Both the position numbers and the translations under genes were made by a program. From positions 9,195 through 41,301 of the forward strand of contig DYPF01000005.1 in NCBI GenBank assembly GCA_020720105.1: DNA of 32,107 bases, written 5' to 3'. Shown in pieces: positions 20,954-29,934 of the stretch. Each line of letters opens with the position of its first letter. The first letter of the stretch is position 1. This DNA is from Chloroherpeton thalassium. Its GTDB lineage: Bacteria > Bacteroidota > Ignavibacteria > Kapaibacteriales > UBA2268. The notes beneath the pieces are model-generated. The model was not told the DNA's origin. It searched no databases and saw only the letters and a list, made by a program, of their open reading frames with translations.

Positions 20954-21325
20954 ATGAAAAATAAATTTGTAATACTTATAGCTGAAGACGATAGAGAATC
21001 ACGTCTTTTATTTCATTTGTATCTGCGAAATTCTAATTATGAATTAATTTTTATGGAAAATGGATTAGATGCTATCGAAGTTGTCAAGTCGAGATCCGAT
21101 ATTGATATAATACTTATGGATATTAAAATGCCTGAAATGGATGGTTTTAAAGCTACAACAATAATTAAGCAAATAAACCCAAATATACCGATTATTGTTC
21201 AAACAGCTTTTGAAATTACACATATTAAAGATCATCCTGATGCACATTTGTTTGATGAAATAATTCCAAAGCCAATTGATAAGGTACAATTAGATTTATT
21301 AATCAAAAAGTATTTAAAGATTTAA
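20954..21325 (+). CDS. Single-domain response regulator (CheY-like receiver)
   Basis: ILIAEDDRESRLLF, phospho-acceptor DIILMDIKMPEMDGF, IIPKPID; no output domain. Confidence 0.9.
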   Translation: MKNKFVILIAEDDRESRLLFHLYLRNSNYELIFMENGLDAIEVVKSRSDIDIILMDIKMPEMDGFKATTIIKQINPNIPIIVQTAFEITHIKDHPDAHLFDEIIPKPIDKVQLDLLIKKYLKI

Positions 21326-21399
21326 ACCATTTAATACCTTCAGTTTCTTAACAATTCAATTAACATTCCAAATATTAATATTATTTTCAATTTTATAGT

Positions 21400-21407
21400 T
21401 AATTTTG
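21400..21407 (+). promoter_or_regulatory. Putative Bacteroidota -7 box (TAATTTTG)
   Basis: Exact TAnnTTTG match 25 nt before the NUDIX ATG. Confidence 0.35.
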
Positions 21408-21432
21408 AATTTATATTTATTTCATTTTTGTT

Positions 21433-21978
21433 ATGATACCAAAATGGGAAACTCTTTCCAAACATAGAATACAAGAGCTTAAGATATTTAGAGCTGATTT
21501 GGTTCAGAGATATCACCCAATCTGGAAAAAAACATCTGAATTTGTGGTGTTAGATTCGAATGATTGGGCAAATATTATTCCAATTACAAAAGATAATAAG
21601 ATACTTTTAATTGAGCAATTTCGACACGGAAGTAATTCAATCACAATAGAAATTCCTGGAGGATTGATTGAAACAGACGAATTACCTATCGATGCTGCCC
21701 GAAGAGAATGCTTGGAAGAAACAGGTTATTCTTCAGATGAAGATTTACAATTGCTTGGTGTTTCTCAACCCAATCCTGCATTTTTGAATAATAAATGCTA
21801 TACTTATTTATGGACAGGTTTAGAACGAGTATCTGAGCAAAACTTAGATAATAATGAAGAAATTAATATTATACCCACAGATATTCACGTTGTTAAACAA
21901 ATGATTCAAAAAGGTGAAATCAATCATTCAATTATCACAACTGCATTTTTATTTTATTTTTTAAAATTTGGTTTTTAA
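21433..21978 (+). CDS. NUDIX hydrolase (ADP-ribose pyrophosphatase-like)
   Basis: Nudix box GLIETDELPIDAARRECLEETGY. Confidence 0.88.
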   Translation: MIPKWETLSKHRIQELKIFRADLVQRYHPIWKKTSEFVVLDSNDWANIIPITKDNKILLIEQFRHGSNSITIEIPGGLIETDELPIDAARRECLEETGYSSDEDLQLLGVSQPNPAFLNNKCYTYLWTGLERVSEQNLDNNEEINIIPTDIHVVKQMIQKGEINHSIITTAFLFYFLKFGF

Positions 21979-22757
21979 TGGCAAAAATTATTACAATAGC
22001 AAATCAAAAAGGTGGTGTTGGAAAAACCACAACTTCAATAAATTTAGCTTCATCGCTTGGTGTTTTAGAATTTAAAGTACTTTTAGTAGATATTGACCCA
22101 CAGGCAAATTCTTCTTCGGGATTAGGTGTGGATATTAAAGAGTTAGAAAATACGGTTTATGACTTAATGGTAGAAGAAGCAGATTTTGAAAATGTAGTTA
22201 TTGAAACTAATTTCCCAAATTTGTCAATTCTTCCTTCTTCTATCAATTTAGTTGGTGCCGAAATCGAATTAGTAAATCAAACTAATAGAGAAAATAGATT
22301 AAGAAATATCCTTCAACAACAAAAGGATAACTATGATTTTATTCTTATAGATAGTCCACCATCGCTTGGGTTATTAACTGTTAATGGATTATGTGCTGCT
22401 GATTCTGTGCTTATTCCTGTTCAATGCGAATACTATGCTTTAGAAGGATTAGGACAATTGTTAAATACAATTCAACTTGTTAAGCACAGTTTTAATCCTA
22501 ATTTGGATATTGAAGGGGTGTTGATGACTATGTTTGATGGGAGATTGAGAATATCAAATTCTGTTGTAGAAGAAGTGCGCTCACACTTTAAAGAAAAAGT
22601 ATTTAATACAGTAATATCAAGGAATGTTAGATTAGCCGAGGCGCCAAGCTATAATGTGCCTGTTATTGAATATGATGCCACATCTTCTGGTGCTCAAAAC
22701 TATTTAGCATTAGCAAATGAACTGTATCAACGCAATAAGATTTTGTTTAAAAGATAA
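21978..22757 (+). CDS. parA: Chromosome partitioning ATPase ParA/Soj
   Basis: Deviant Walker A NQKGGVGKTTTSINLA, DIDPQANSSSGLG, IDSPPSLGLLTVN; start overlaps upstream stop (TAATG). Confidence 0.95.
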   Translation: MAKIITIANQKGGVGKTTTSINLASSLGVLEFKVLLVDIDPQANSSSGLGVDIKELENTVYDLMVEEADFENVVIETNFPNLSILPSSINLVGAEIELVNQTNRENRLRNILQQQKDNYDFILIDSPPSLGLLTVNGLCAADSVLIPVQCEYYALEGLGQLLNTIQLVKHSFNPNLDIEGVLMTMFDGRLRISNSVVEEVRSHFKEKVFNTVISRNVRLAEAPSYNVPVIEYDATSSGAQNYLALANELYQRNKILFKR

Positions 22758-22830
22758 TAAGTTAAAGTTGAAATGTTTCTTAAATTATCATAAATTTCAT
22801 TGACATATAATAAATTTCAAATATTTAATA

Positions 22831-22838
22831 TAATTTTG
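22831..22838 (+). promoter_or_regulatory. Putative Bacteroidota -7 box (TAATTTTG) upstream of parB
   Basis: Exact TAnnTTTG match in the parA-parB intergenic. Confidence 0.3.
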
Positions 22839-22875
22839 TAATTTGTTTTCATCAAATTTTCACAAAAGGTAAGTA

Positions 22876-23844
22876 ATGAGTATTCAAAAGTCAAAATTCT
22901 CTGTTGGAAAAGGTCTCGGAAAAGGTCTCGGAGCACTATTACCAAAAAGTGACCAGTCTGAGTTTTCTCCAGTTGCAAGTGTTTCCGATATCTTTGCAAT
23001 GATTGATGTAAACAAAATTATTATCAATCCATACCAACCAAGAAAGGATTTTGACCAACAATCAATTAATGATTTAAGCGATTCCATTCAGAAACATGGC
23101 TTGATTCAGCCAATTACTGTTCGTAAAGTAAACGATTCTTATGAATTGATCTCAGGTGAAAGACGTTTCCGTGCAAGCAAACAAGCAGGCTTAAAGGAAA
23201 TCCCCGCTTATATCCTTAAGATTCAAGAAGATGTTAAAATGCTTGAATTAGCATTAATCGAAAACATCCAAAGAGTTGATTTAAACCCAATTGAAACTGC
23301 CAATGGCTATCAAAGACTAATTGAGGAATGCAATTACACTCAAGAGCAAGTTGCGGAAAGAATTGGCAGAGACAGAACTACTATCACCAATTTTATTCGA
23401 TTGCTCAAATTACCATTAAAAGTGCAAGATGACCTACGCGATGGACTTATTTCTGCTGGACATGCTCGTAGTTTGCTTAGTTTGGTTGATAAAGAGTTGA
23501 TGGCAATCGTTGCCAATGAAATTAAGTCGAAAGGCTTAAGCGTTCGCCAAACCGAAAGAATAGTCAAAGATTTTCTATCTGGAAGGCTAATACTTGAAGA
23601 CGAAAGAATTGTTGACGTAACTCGCAAAGACACTGATGCTAAATTCCAAAGTATTAAAGTTTTCTTGCAGGATTACGAAGAACAATTAAGGCATAAATTT
23701 GCAACCAAAGTGCAAATCAAACCTAAAGATGATGATAGCGGAACCATAAATATTGACTTTTATTCTAAAGATGAATTTGAAAGAATATTAAGTTTGTTTT
23801 CGCAAATAAAATCAACACATAGTAATGAGCCAGAATCTAAATAA
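22876..23844 (+). CDS. parB: Chromosome partitioning protein ParB/Spo0J
   Basis: GKGLGKGLGALLP N-terminus, PYQPRKDFD, ELISGERRFRASKQAGL, HTH QEQVAERIGRDRTTITNFIRLLKLP. Confidence 0.95.
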   Translation: MSIQKSKFSVGKGLGKGLGALLPKSDQSEFSPVASVSDIFAMIDVNKIIINPYQPRKDFDQQSINDLSDSIQKHGLIQPITVRKVNDSYELISGERRFRASKQAGLKEIPAYILKIQEDVKMLELALIENIQRVDLNPIETANGYQRLIEECNYTQEQVAERIGRDRTTITNFIRLLKLPLKVQDDLRDGLISAGHARSLLSLVDKELMAIVANEIKSKGLSVRQTERIVKDFLSGRLILEDERIVDVTRKDTDAKFQSIKVFLQDYEEQLRHKFATKVQIKPKDDDSGTINIDFYSKDEFERILSLFSQIKSTHSNEPESK

Positions 23845-24289
23845 TAATTCAGAAACAATTATTTCCCATAAATACGAAATTCGTATCAGATACGCTGATA
23901 CCGATAAAATGGGTTTTGCTTATAATGGCAATTATCTAAGATTTTTCGAAATTGGTAGAACAGAGTTAATGAGACATTTCGATTTGGTATATGCTGAATT
24001 AGAAAATAATGGTATCCAATTACCTCTAATACAAGCTCATTGTAATTATCATAATGCTGCAGTTTATGATGATAAATTGCAAATACAAGCAGAGTTGAAT
24101 TTGGATACTATTGGAGCAAAATTTAGGTTCAATTACACTATTTCCCGTGGAGATGATTTAATAGCAACCGGCTTTACAGAGCATCTTTTTATGAATGCTG
24201 ATACCAAAAAAGCTACTCGCCCACCAAAATTCTTTATTGAACAAATTAATTCTTTGAAAAAATCGTTAATAAATAATAAAATTTATTAA
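23825..24289 (+). CDS. Acyl-CoA thioesterase, 4HBT/YbgC-like
   Basis: EIRIRYADTDKMGFAYNGNYLRFFEIGRTELMR hotdog thioesterase signature; overlaps the parB 3' end by 20 nt. Confidence 0.88.
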   Translation: MSQNLNNNSETIISHKYEIRIRYADTDKMGFAYNGNYLRFFEIGRTELMRHFDLVYAELENNGIQLPLIQAHCNYHNAAVYDDKLQIQAELNLDTIGAKFRFNYTISRGDDLIATGFTEHLFMNADTKKATRPPKFFIEQINSLKKSLINNKIY

Positions 24290-24291
24290 AT

Positions 24292-25227
24292 ATGAATATA
24301 AAATTATTATTCTTGATTGCATTCCTGATTTCTAACTCTGTTGCTCACTCAACTACTTTCAATTTTTTACGTGATTTTTCGAATGCTCGTTCATCTGCAT
24401 TAGCTGGAAGTGTAATTTCTATCGAGAACGATTTAGATGTTTCTATGTTCAATCCTGCTTTATTGTACACAATTAAAGATAATAATAATTTCTCAGTAAC
24501 ATTTATGAAAGGTGCTTTAGATATTAACTCTGGAGTAGTTCAATACTTAATGCCATTTCAATGGGAAGGCGGTAAGTTTGCAGCTAATGTTTCATACACT
24601 AATTACGGCTCATTCGATTATGTAGATAATCTTGGTGAAACTAAGGGTACTTATGGTGCAAATGATATGGCACTGAGTGTTAATTATGCAAATCAAATTG
24701 ATAGTAATATTTTTTATGGAGTAGGACTCAAATTTATTTATTCCAATATTGAAAAGTATAATTCAACCGGAATTGCATTAGATGCTGGTATTTTATATCA
24801 ATTTCCAGATGGTCGTACTAATTTAGCTGCTTCTTTATTGAATTTTGGATTGCAGACATCCACTTTTGATGGTGTAAATGAAGATTTGCCCAATGATTTG
24901 AGGATTGGTTTTAATCATAAGCTAAAAGGTTTGCCTCTTTTATTCAATCTTTCATTTGTCAATCTTGCTGAAACAACTGATTCCTTTTCCTCACGGTTTG
25001 CGAATGTGGCTGTTGGTGGTGAATTTAATATCAGCAAATATGTAGATGTTCGTGTTGGATATAATAATTTTATTCGTCAAGCTATTAATAATGAAGTTGA
25101 TAAAGGTTTGTCAGGTTTTAGTGGTGGAATTGGCATCAAAACTAATGTTTTATTTTTGGATTATGCAATATCGATTCAAAATTCTGCTCTAAATTTACAT
25201 AGAATTACAATTAAGTTTAATATATAA
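24292..25227 (+). CDS. porQ: PorQ/PorV-like type IX secretion outer-membrane protein
   Basis: FNFLRDFSNARSSALAGSVISIENDLDVSMFNPALLY… followed by repeated β-strand pattern, typical of the PorQ/PorV family. Confidence 0.7.
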   Translation: MNIKLLFLIAFLISNSVAHSTTFNFLRDFSNARSSALAGSVISIENDLDVSMFNPALLYTIKDNNNFSVTFMKGALDINSGVVQYLMPFQWEGGKFAANVSYTNYGSFDYVDNLGETKGTYGANDMALSVNYANQIDSNIFYGVGLKFIYSNIEKYNSTGIALDAGILYQFPDGRTNLAASLLNFGLQTSTFDGVNEDLPNDLRIGFNHKLKGLPLLFNLSFVNLAETTDSFSSRFANVAVGGEFNISKYVDVRVGYNNFIRQAINNEVDKGLSGFSGGIGIKTNVLFLDYAISIQNSALNLHRITIKFNI

Positions 25228-25242
25228 AATTAAAGGATTTAT

Positions 25243-25629
25243 ATGAAAAAAATCACATTATTAGCATTTCTTATGCTTTTACCATTTATCGGAATGGCTC
25301 AGCAAAACGCACAACAAAAAGATTCTCCTATACTTACACCCACTGTAGTTGTAGGCGATTTGGTTTTCGTTGTACAAGTTCTTAAAACAGTTGAAATCAA
25401 AGGTGCTGAAGTTGATGCTTATTTACAAGTTCAACAAACTTTTGACAAACTAATTCAAGACTTAAATGCACAACAAAAAAAGGTAAATGATACAGTGGAT
25501 ATTAAAATTGCACTTAATATTGCCCAAGCTACTGTTACTTTTATGGATAGAGCAACTTTGCAAGGTCAAAATGCTTCAATTTACAAGCGATTTGTTGATG
25601 CTTTAGTAGCTTCTACAAAAGCAAAATAA
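25243..25629 (+). CDS. Small secreted protein of unknown function
   Basis: Signal peptide MKKITLLAFLMLLPFIGMAQ, then mixed helical 105-aa mature region with no recognised domain; ends shortly before a strong terminator. Confidence 0.6.
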   Translation: MKKITLLAFLMLLPFIGMAQQNAQQKDSPILTPTVVVGDLVFVVQVLKTVEIKGAEVDAYLQVQQTFDKLIQDLNAQQKKVNDTVDIKIALNIAQATVTFMDRATLQGQNASIYKRFVDALVASTKAK

Positions 25630-25650
25630 CACACTACTTTACTTTTTCCT

Positions 25651-25683
25651 AAAAGCTGCATTCTTAGAATGCAGTTTTTTTTT
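25651..25683 (+). terminator. Intrinsic (Rho-independent) terminator
   Basis: Perfect 8-bp stem CTGCATTC-TTA-GAATGCAG (25656-25674), extendable by a G·T pair and A:T pairs, then a run of 9 T. Confidence 0.92.
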
Positions 25684-25834
25684 ATATTTTATTATTTTCT
25701 TATATTATATTCTATGTTTGTATATTTGAAGATAATTATTCTTATTATGCTATTAATTTTGTTTTAATTATAAATTAAATAATTCTACCCCTACAAGAAT
25801 GCGAATTGGTAAGGATTAGATAAAAACTAATAAA

Positions 25835-26815
25835 TTAGAAGAAGAGGGAAATGAATTCTTCTTTTTGAATATTAAGGAAATACTCGCTAATATTTATGCT
25901 TTCAATTGCTTTTAAAATATCTGCTTCTCGATGATAAATATTGATTAGATGATTTTCCAATTCTTCGGTATCTCTCATTGAGAAATAATCGCCAAAGAAT
26001 TTGATTTTCGTGATAATACCATCGTGGACATTCATATTTATTTCTACTAAACCGCTTGTGGTTTTTCCTTTTTTAGTGTAATCATATTTTGCAACATAGC
26101 CAAAGTTCCAATCCCAATGGCTGTATTTTTCCTCAACTAATTTATTAATTGCAATTTCATCTTCTTGGGTTAATTCATAATCCGTAGCATCGGAATAAAT
26201 CTCTTTAACATCATTATAAACTAAATTGATAAACTCATCTATTGATAACGGGTTCTTCAAATGTTCAGAAATATTGGTTACACGGCTGCGAACCGACTTT
26301 ACAGATTTATCTTGAAACTTACTTTCATCAACTTTGAGTGCTTCAGAAAGGTTCGATATTACTGATGAGAAAAGCAAAGTGCCGTGATGGAGAACTCTAT
26401 TCTTGAACACGTGTTCGGCATTACCAGAGAACTTTTTGCCTTCAATAGTAAGATCATTTCTTCCTTCAAATTTTGCTTGAATTCCAATTTTAAGGAGAAC
26501 ATCAAGAATTGGTTGAGTGAATTTACGAAAATCAACTAACTTGTCGCTTTCTCCATTTTGAATAAAAGTGAAATTGACATTTCCCAAATCGTGAAAAACA
26601 GCACCGCCGCCAGTTAGTCTGCGAACTACTTTAATTTCGTTGTTTTTAACAAATTCATAATTAATTTCAGCAAGCGTGTTTTGATGTTTTCCAACAATTA
26701 TTGAGGGTTCATTACGCCAGAGCATAAAGATATTGTCCTGTCGGGTTTTGAATAAGTATTCTTCAGTTGCCAAATTGAAATAGGGATTAGTGTGTTTGGT
26801 ATGTATGCAAATCAT
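25835..26815 (-). CDS. lplA: Lipoate-protein ligase A
   Basis: RRLTGGGAVFHDLGNVNFTFI, GRNDLTIEGKKFSGNAEHVFKNRVLHHGTLLF. Confidence 0.93.
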   Translation of the reverse strand: MICIHTKHTNPYFNLATEEYLFKTRQDNIFMLWRNEPSIIVGKHQNTLAEINYEFVKNNEIKVVRRLTGGGAVFHDLGNVNFTFIQNGESDKLVDFRKFTQPILDVLLKIGIQAKFEGRNDLTIEGKKFSGNAEHVFKNRVLHHGTLLFSSVISNLSEALKVDESKFQDKSVKSVRSRVTNISEHLKNPLSIDEFINLVYNDVKEIYSDATDYELTQEDEIAINKLVEEKYSHWDWNFGYVAKYDYTKKGKTTSGLVEINMNVHDGIITKIKFFGDYFSMRDTEELENHLINIYHREADILKAIESINISEYFLNIQKEEFISLFF

Positions 26816-26916
26816 ATATTTCCTTTGATTATATTCAAAAATAAAAATATTAAAGACGATTTGGATTTATTACTTGTTTTTATCGTTAAAAATAATTGAA
26901 ATTGATATATTTTTGA

Positions 26917-26924
26917 TAATTTTG
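26917..26924 (+). promoter_or_regulatory. Putative Bacteroidota promoter: TTG (26896-26898) – 18 nt – TAATTTTG (26917-26924)
   Basis: Matches TTG/TAnnTTTG with near-consensus spacing, in the divergent lplA/26946 intergenic. Confidence 0.45.
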
Positions 26925-26945
26925 TTGATATTAAAAGGGTAAGTT

Positions 26946-28295
26946 ATGAAAAAGACAATTTCTATTTTTTTATTTGTTTTTTTCTTTGTTCAAATACTTG
27001 TAGCAACTGATTTTACAAATGTTTCGGTTCCATTCAAGTATGTGCATAGAGTAAAATTATTGTCAAATAATCAGTTATTTATCTCAGGGGATTCTTCTTA
27101 TATCGATTTAACGGTTGATAAACCATTTTTACCATATTTCGGTTCGGGTTTTTATTTGTCTGATGATGATTTTCAAACATTTGATGGTCCTTTTTTGGAA
27201 GGATACACAGTACTCGATATTGAATTTGCCAAAAATAAGTCCAATCAAGCTTATGCTTTAGCCTCTAAACTCGGCAGAACAGGTGTTTATGAATCTATGA
27301 ATAGCGGAAAAGAATGGGGAATGTTCCCTAAAATTGAAGAAACTTCGATAATGCACAAAATTTTATTAATTTCTGAAGGTAAGATTGATAATTTTATAAT
27401 AGCAAGTTTGAACACTTCAGAAGGACTTATGTTATCGAGTGATTATTTTGAAAGCGTTGATAAACCTGAATCGTTTCAATCTCAGGTTTTTGATATTAAG
27501 TTTAATCAAACTTCCAATGAGCTATATTTTTCGAGTGATAATAATGTCTCAGGCAAAGTAATGCGGTTAGTTAAGGACTCAGTTTATAGAGATATTTCTG
27601 GTTTAGAAGACTTACGAGTGTTAAGTATGCAACCTTCTTCAGTAAATCCAGCTTATTTGTATGCGGGCGTAGATTCGGTGAATTTCCAGAAAGTTGCTAT
27701 TGGCAAAGGTATTTATATGAGTATTGACACTGGCAAAACTTGGACATATTTAACTGGTGAAGGAAATAGAGTATTTGATATTAAGGAACATCCAACAAAT
27801 CCTAATTATATGGCTGCTGCTTTGGGGAATGGTGGAGTTGGTATTTCGGCAAATTATGGACAATATTTTGAAGTTTATAAAAGCGGTTTGCCCCAAAATG
27901 CAGATGTTAGACAAGTAGCGATTGCTAATATTCCAACAGACGAAAATGGAATGATTGTTTATGCAGTAACTTTGGAAAATGGATTATTTAAATCAAATAG
28001 ACTTATCTCATCGGTTGAAAATAATCATACTTCTGCTTTGAAAATAAACTCAATTTATCCAAATCCAATTTCTTCAAACTTCACTGTAACTATAGAAAAT
28101 GATGATAATTCTCCTTTGAATATAAAAATTATAAATCAAATGGGAATAGTTGAATTTGAAACAGATATTTTATCTACTCAAATTGGTGAAAATGTTATTA
28201 GTTTTCCAAAATTTAATTTGGTGAGTGGGGTATATTTTCTTACAGTTCAATCAAAATCCAATATTATCAACCAAAAGTTACTATTTTTAGATTAA
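26946..28295 (+). CDS. Secreted β-propeller (BNR/sortilin-like) protein with T9SS C-terminal sorting domain
   Basis: Signal peptide; GIYMSIDTGKTWTYL propeller motif; C-term INSIYPNPISSNFTVTIEN…VSGVYFLTVQSKSNIINQKLLFLD. Confidence 0.85.
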   Translation: MKKTISIFLFVFFFVQILVATDFTNVSVPFKYVHRVKLLSNNQLFISGDSSYIDLTVDKPFLPYFGSGFYLSDDDFQTFDGPFLEGYTVLDIEFAKNKSNQAYALASKLGRTGVYESMNSGKEWGMFPKIEETSIMHKILLISEGKIDNFIIASLNTSEGLMLSSDYFESVDKPESFQSQVFDIKFNQTSNELYFSSDNNVSGKVMRLVKDSVYRDISGLEDLRVLSMQPSSVNPAYLYAGVDSVNFQKVAIGKGIYMSIDTGKTWTYLTGEGNRVFDIKEHPTNPNYMAAALGNGGVGISANYGQYFEVYKSGLPQNADVRQVAIANIPTDENGMIVYAVTLENGLFKSNRLISSVENNHTSALKINSIYPNPISSNFTVTIENDDNSPLNIKIINQMGIVEFETDILSTQIGENVISFPKFNLVSGVYFLTVQSKSNIINQKLLFLD

Positions 28296-28313
28296 CACAA
28301 TTAGCAAAAACGA

Positions 28314-29141
28314 ATGATAAATAAAAATCAACCAATAGGCGTATTCGATTCAGGTATGGGTGGTTTAACTGTTCTAAAACAATTAGTAAGATTTCTTCCA
28401 AACGAAAGTTTTGTATATCTTGGCGATACTGCGAGAGTACCTTATGGAAATAAATCACCCGAAATTATTAGAAAATATACCGAAGATGCAACTAAGTTTT
28501 TACTTTCCAAAGATGTTAAAATGATTGTGATTGCTTGCAATACTGTTTCCTCGATTGCATTGGATACAGTAAAGGCAATTGCTGGTGAGATACAAGTTGT
28601 GGGTATGATTGATTTTTCTGCTATTGCTGCCTATCGCTCCTCGCGAAATAAGAACATCGGAGTTATCGGCACAAAAGCAACAATATCGAGTAATAATTAT
28701 GAAATTCACCTTAAACATATTGCTGGTGATTCGCCAATTAAGCTATATTCTCGGGCTTGTCCGCTATTTGTTCCAATTGTTGAAGAATTGATGTTCGACC
28801 ATCCCGCAACAAAATTAATTGCTGAGGATTATCTAAAAGAATTCAAAGAAAATAATGTGGATACTCTAATTTTGGGTTGCACACATTATCCAGCATTATC
28901 CAAAGTAATTGCTGATACAATACCCGAAGCTACTTTAATTGATACTGGCGAACAATCTGCTATACAAGTTCTGAGGATGCTTGCTGAAAAACATTTGCTA
29001 AATGAAGATAAAATTGATTTTTCGGTTATTCCAAAAATTGATTTCTTCTTAACTGACTTTTCAGCGAATTTCAGGAAATTAGCCGAAAATTTACTTGGTT
29101 TCGAGATAAATAATCCAAAATTAATTGAATTTTTGACTTAA
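28314..29141 (+). CDS. murI: Glutamate racemase
   Basis: IGVFDSGMGGLTVLKQL, YLGDTARVPYGNKS, IACNTVSS, LILGCTHYPAL. Confidence 0.96.
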   Translation: MINKNQPIGVFDSGMGGLTVLKQLVRFLPNESFVYLGDTARVPYGNKSPEIIRKYTEDATKFLLSKDVKMIVIACNTVSSIALDTVKAIAGEIQVVGMIDFSAIAAYRSSRNKNIGVIGTKATISSNNYEIHLKHIAGDSPIKLYSRACPLFVPIVEELMFDHPATKLIAEDYLKEFKENNVDTLILGCTHYPALSKVIADTIPEATLIDTGEQSAIQVLRMLAEKHLLNEDKIDFSVIPKIDFFLTDFSANFRKLAENLLGFEINNPKLIEFLT

Positions 29142-29198
29142 TTTGTAATTTTCTTGCAAAATATTAGTCTATACACATAGACAACAAGATTATCAACT

Positions 29199-29894
29199 AT
29201 GAAAAATATATTTTTAATTTTATTTTTGTTTATTAATGCAGAATTTCTTTATTCACAATTAGATACAAATCGAGTGAAAGAAGTAGATTCTGTATATATT
29301 TTCAAACCCATCGAAGAGCTAAAACCTTTCTCCGAAGAGTCCACTACAACAAATAATGCAATTGGTTTTGATTTATCATTTTCTAATTCAGGAATTGGAT
29401 TTGGTTTATTTTATAATTACAATATCAACAAAAATAATATGCTTTCAGCAATGGTTAGTTTTTCGGGTGCTCGTAATACCGATGAATTTGAATATTACGA
29501 TTGGAATACAGGCAGATGGGTAGTTCCGGGCAAAATTAATCGTTTGTATTTAGTTCCAATAACAATTAATTACACTCGATTTATTTTTGCAGATAAAATT
29601 GGTGGGAACTTTAAACCGTATATCGGTGGCGGAATTGGACCTTCGATGATTTTCCAAACACCTTATGAAAAGGATTGGTTTGATTCGTGGAATTATTCTA
29701 CAACTTATGTTCGTTATGGTGGATATGTGGCAATTGGAGGATATTTCAAATCACTTGGAAATTCAATAGCTGCTCTGAATATAAAGTATTATTATATTCC
29801 CTTCGGTGATAAAGGTTTAGAAAGTATAGAAGGTTCTCCTATTACGAATTTTGGTGGATTAGTACTATCTCTTAGTGTTGGATATGATTTTTAA
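29199..29894 (+). CDS. Putative outer-membrane β-barrel protein
   Basis: Signal peptide, GIGFGLFYNYNINKNNMLSAMVSFSG, IGGGIGPSMIF, terminal …LSVGYDF. Confidence 0.6.
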   Translation: MKNIFLILFLFINAEFLYSQLDTNRVKEVDSVYIFKPIEELKPFSEESTTTNNAIGFDLSFSNSGIGFGLFYNYNINKNNMLSAMVSFSGARNTDEFEYYDWNTGRWVVPGKINRLYLVPITINYTRFIFADKIGGNFKPYIGGGIGPSMIFQTPYEKDWFDSWNYSTTYVRYGGYVAIGGYFKSLGNSIAALNIKYYYIPFGDKGLESIEGSPITNFGGLVLSLSVGYDF

Positions 29895-29920
29895 ATAACA
29901 AGTATTTATCAATAAATAGT

Positions 29921-29928
29921 TAATTTTG
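29921..29928 (+). promoter_or_regulatory. Putative Bacteroidota -7 box (TAATTTTG) immediately before ATG 29935
   Basis: Exact TAnnTTTG match, only 6 nt before the start codon. Confidence 0.3.
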
Positions 29929-29934
29929 TAAAAA

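Noticed and set aside
22906-22929. 12-bp tandem repeat GGAAAAGGTCTC x2
   Set aside because: Encodes the GKGLGKGLGALL N-terminus common to ParB proteins; protein-level conservation is the simplest explanation.
25684-25834. Intergenic between the terminator and lplA 3' end considered for a small RNA or tRNA
   Set aside because: AT-rich with no cloverleaf, no clear stem-loop and no promoter/terminator pair recognised by eye; needs Infernal/RNA-seq to assess.
26405-26416. Perfect 12-bp palindrome GAACACGTGTTC with CACGTG core, ~2.6 kb from parB; considered as a parS site
   Set aside because: Flanks do not match the parS consensus TGTTTCACGTGAAACA, and the sequence encodes the EHVF residues of LplA, so coding constraint explains it. 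No consensus parS was seen in the window.
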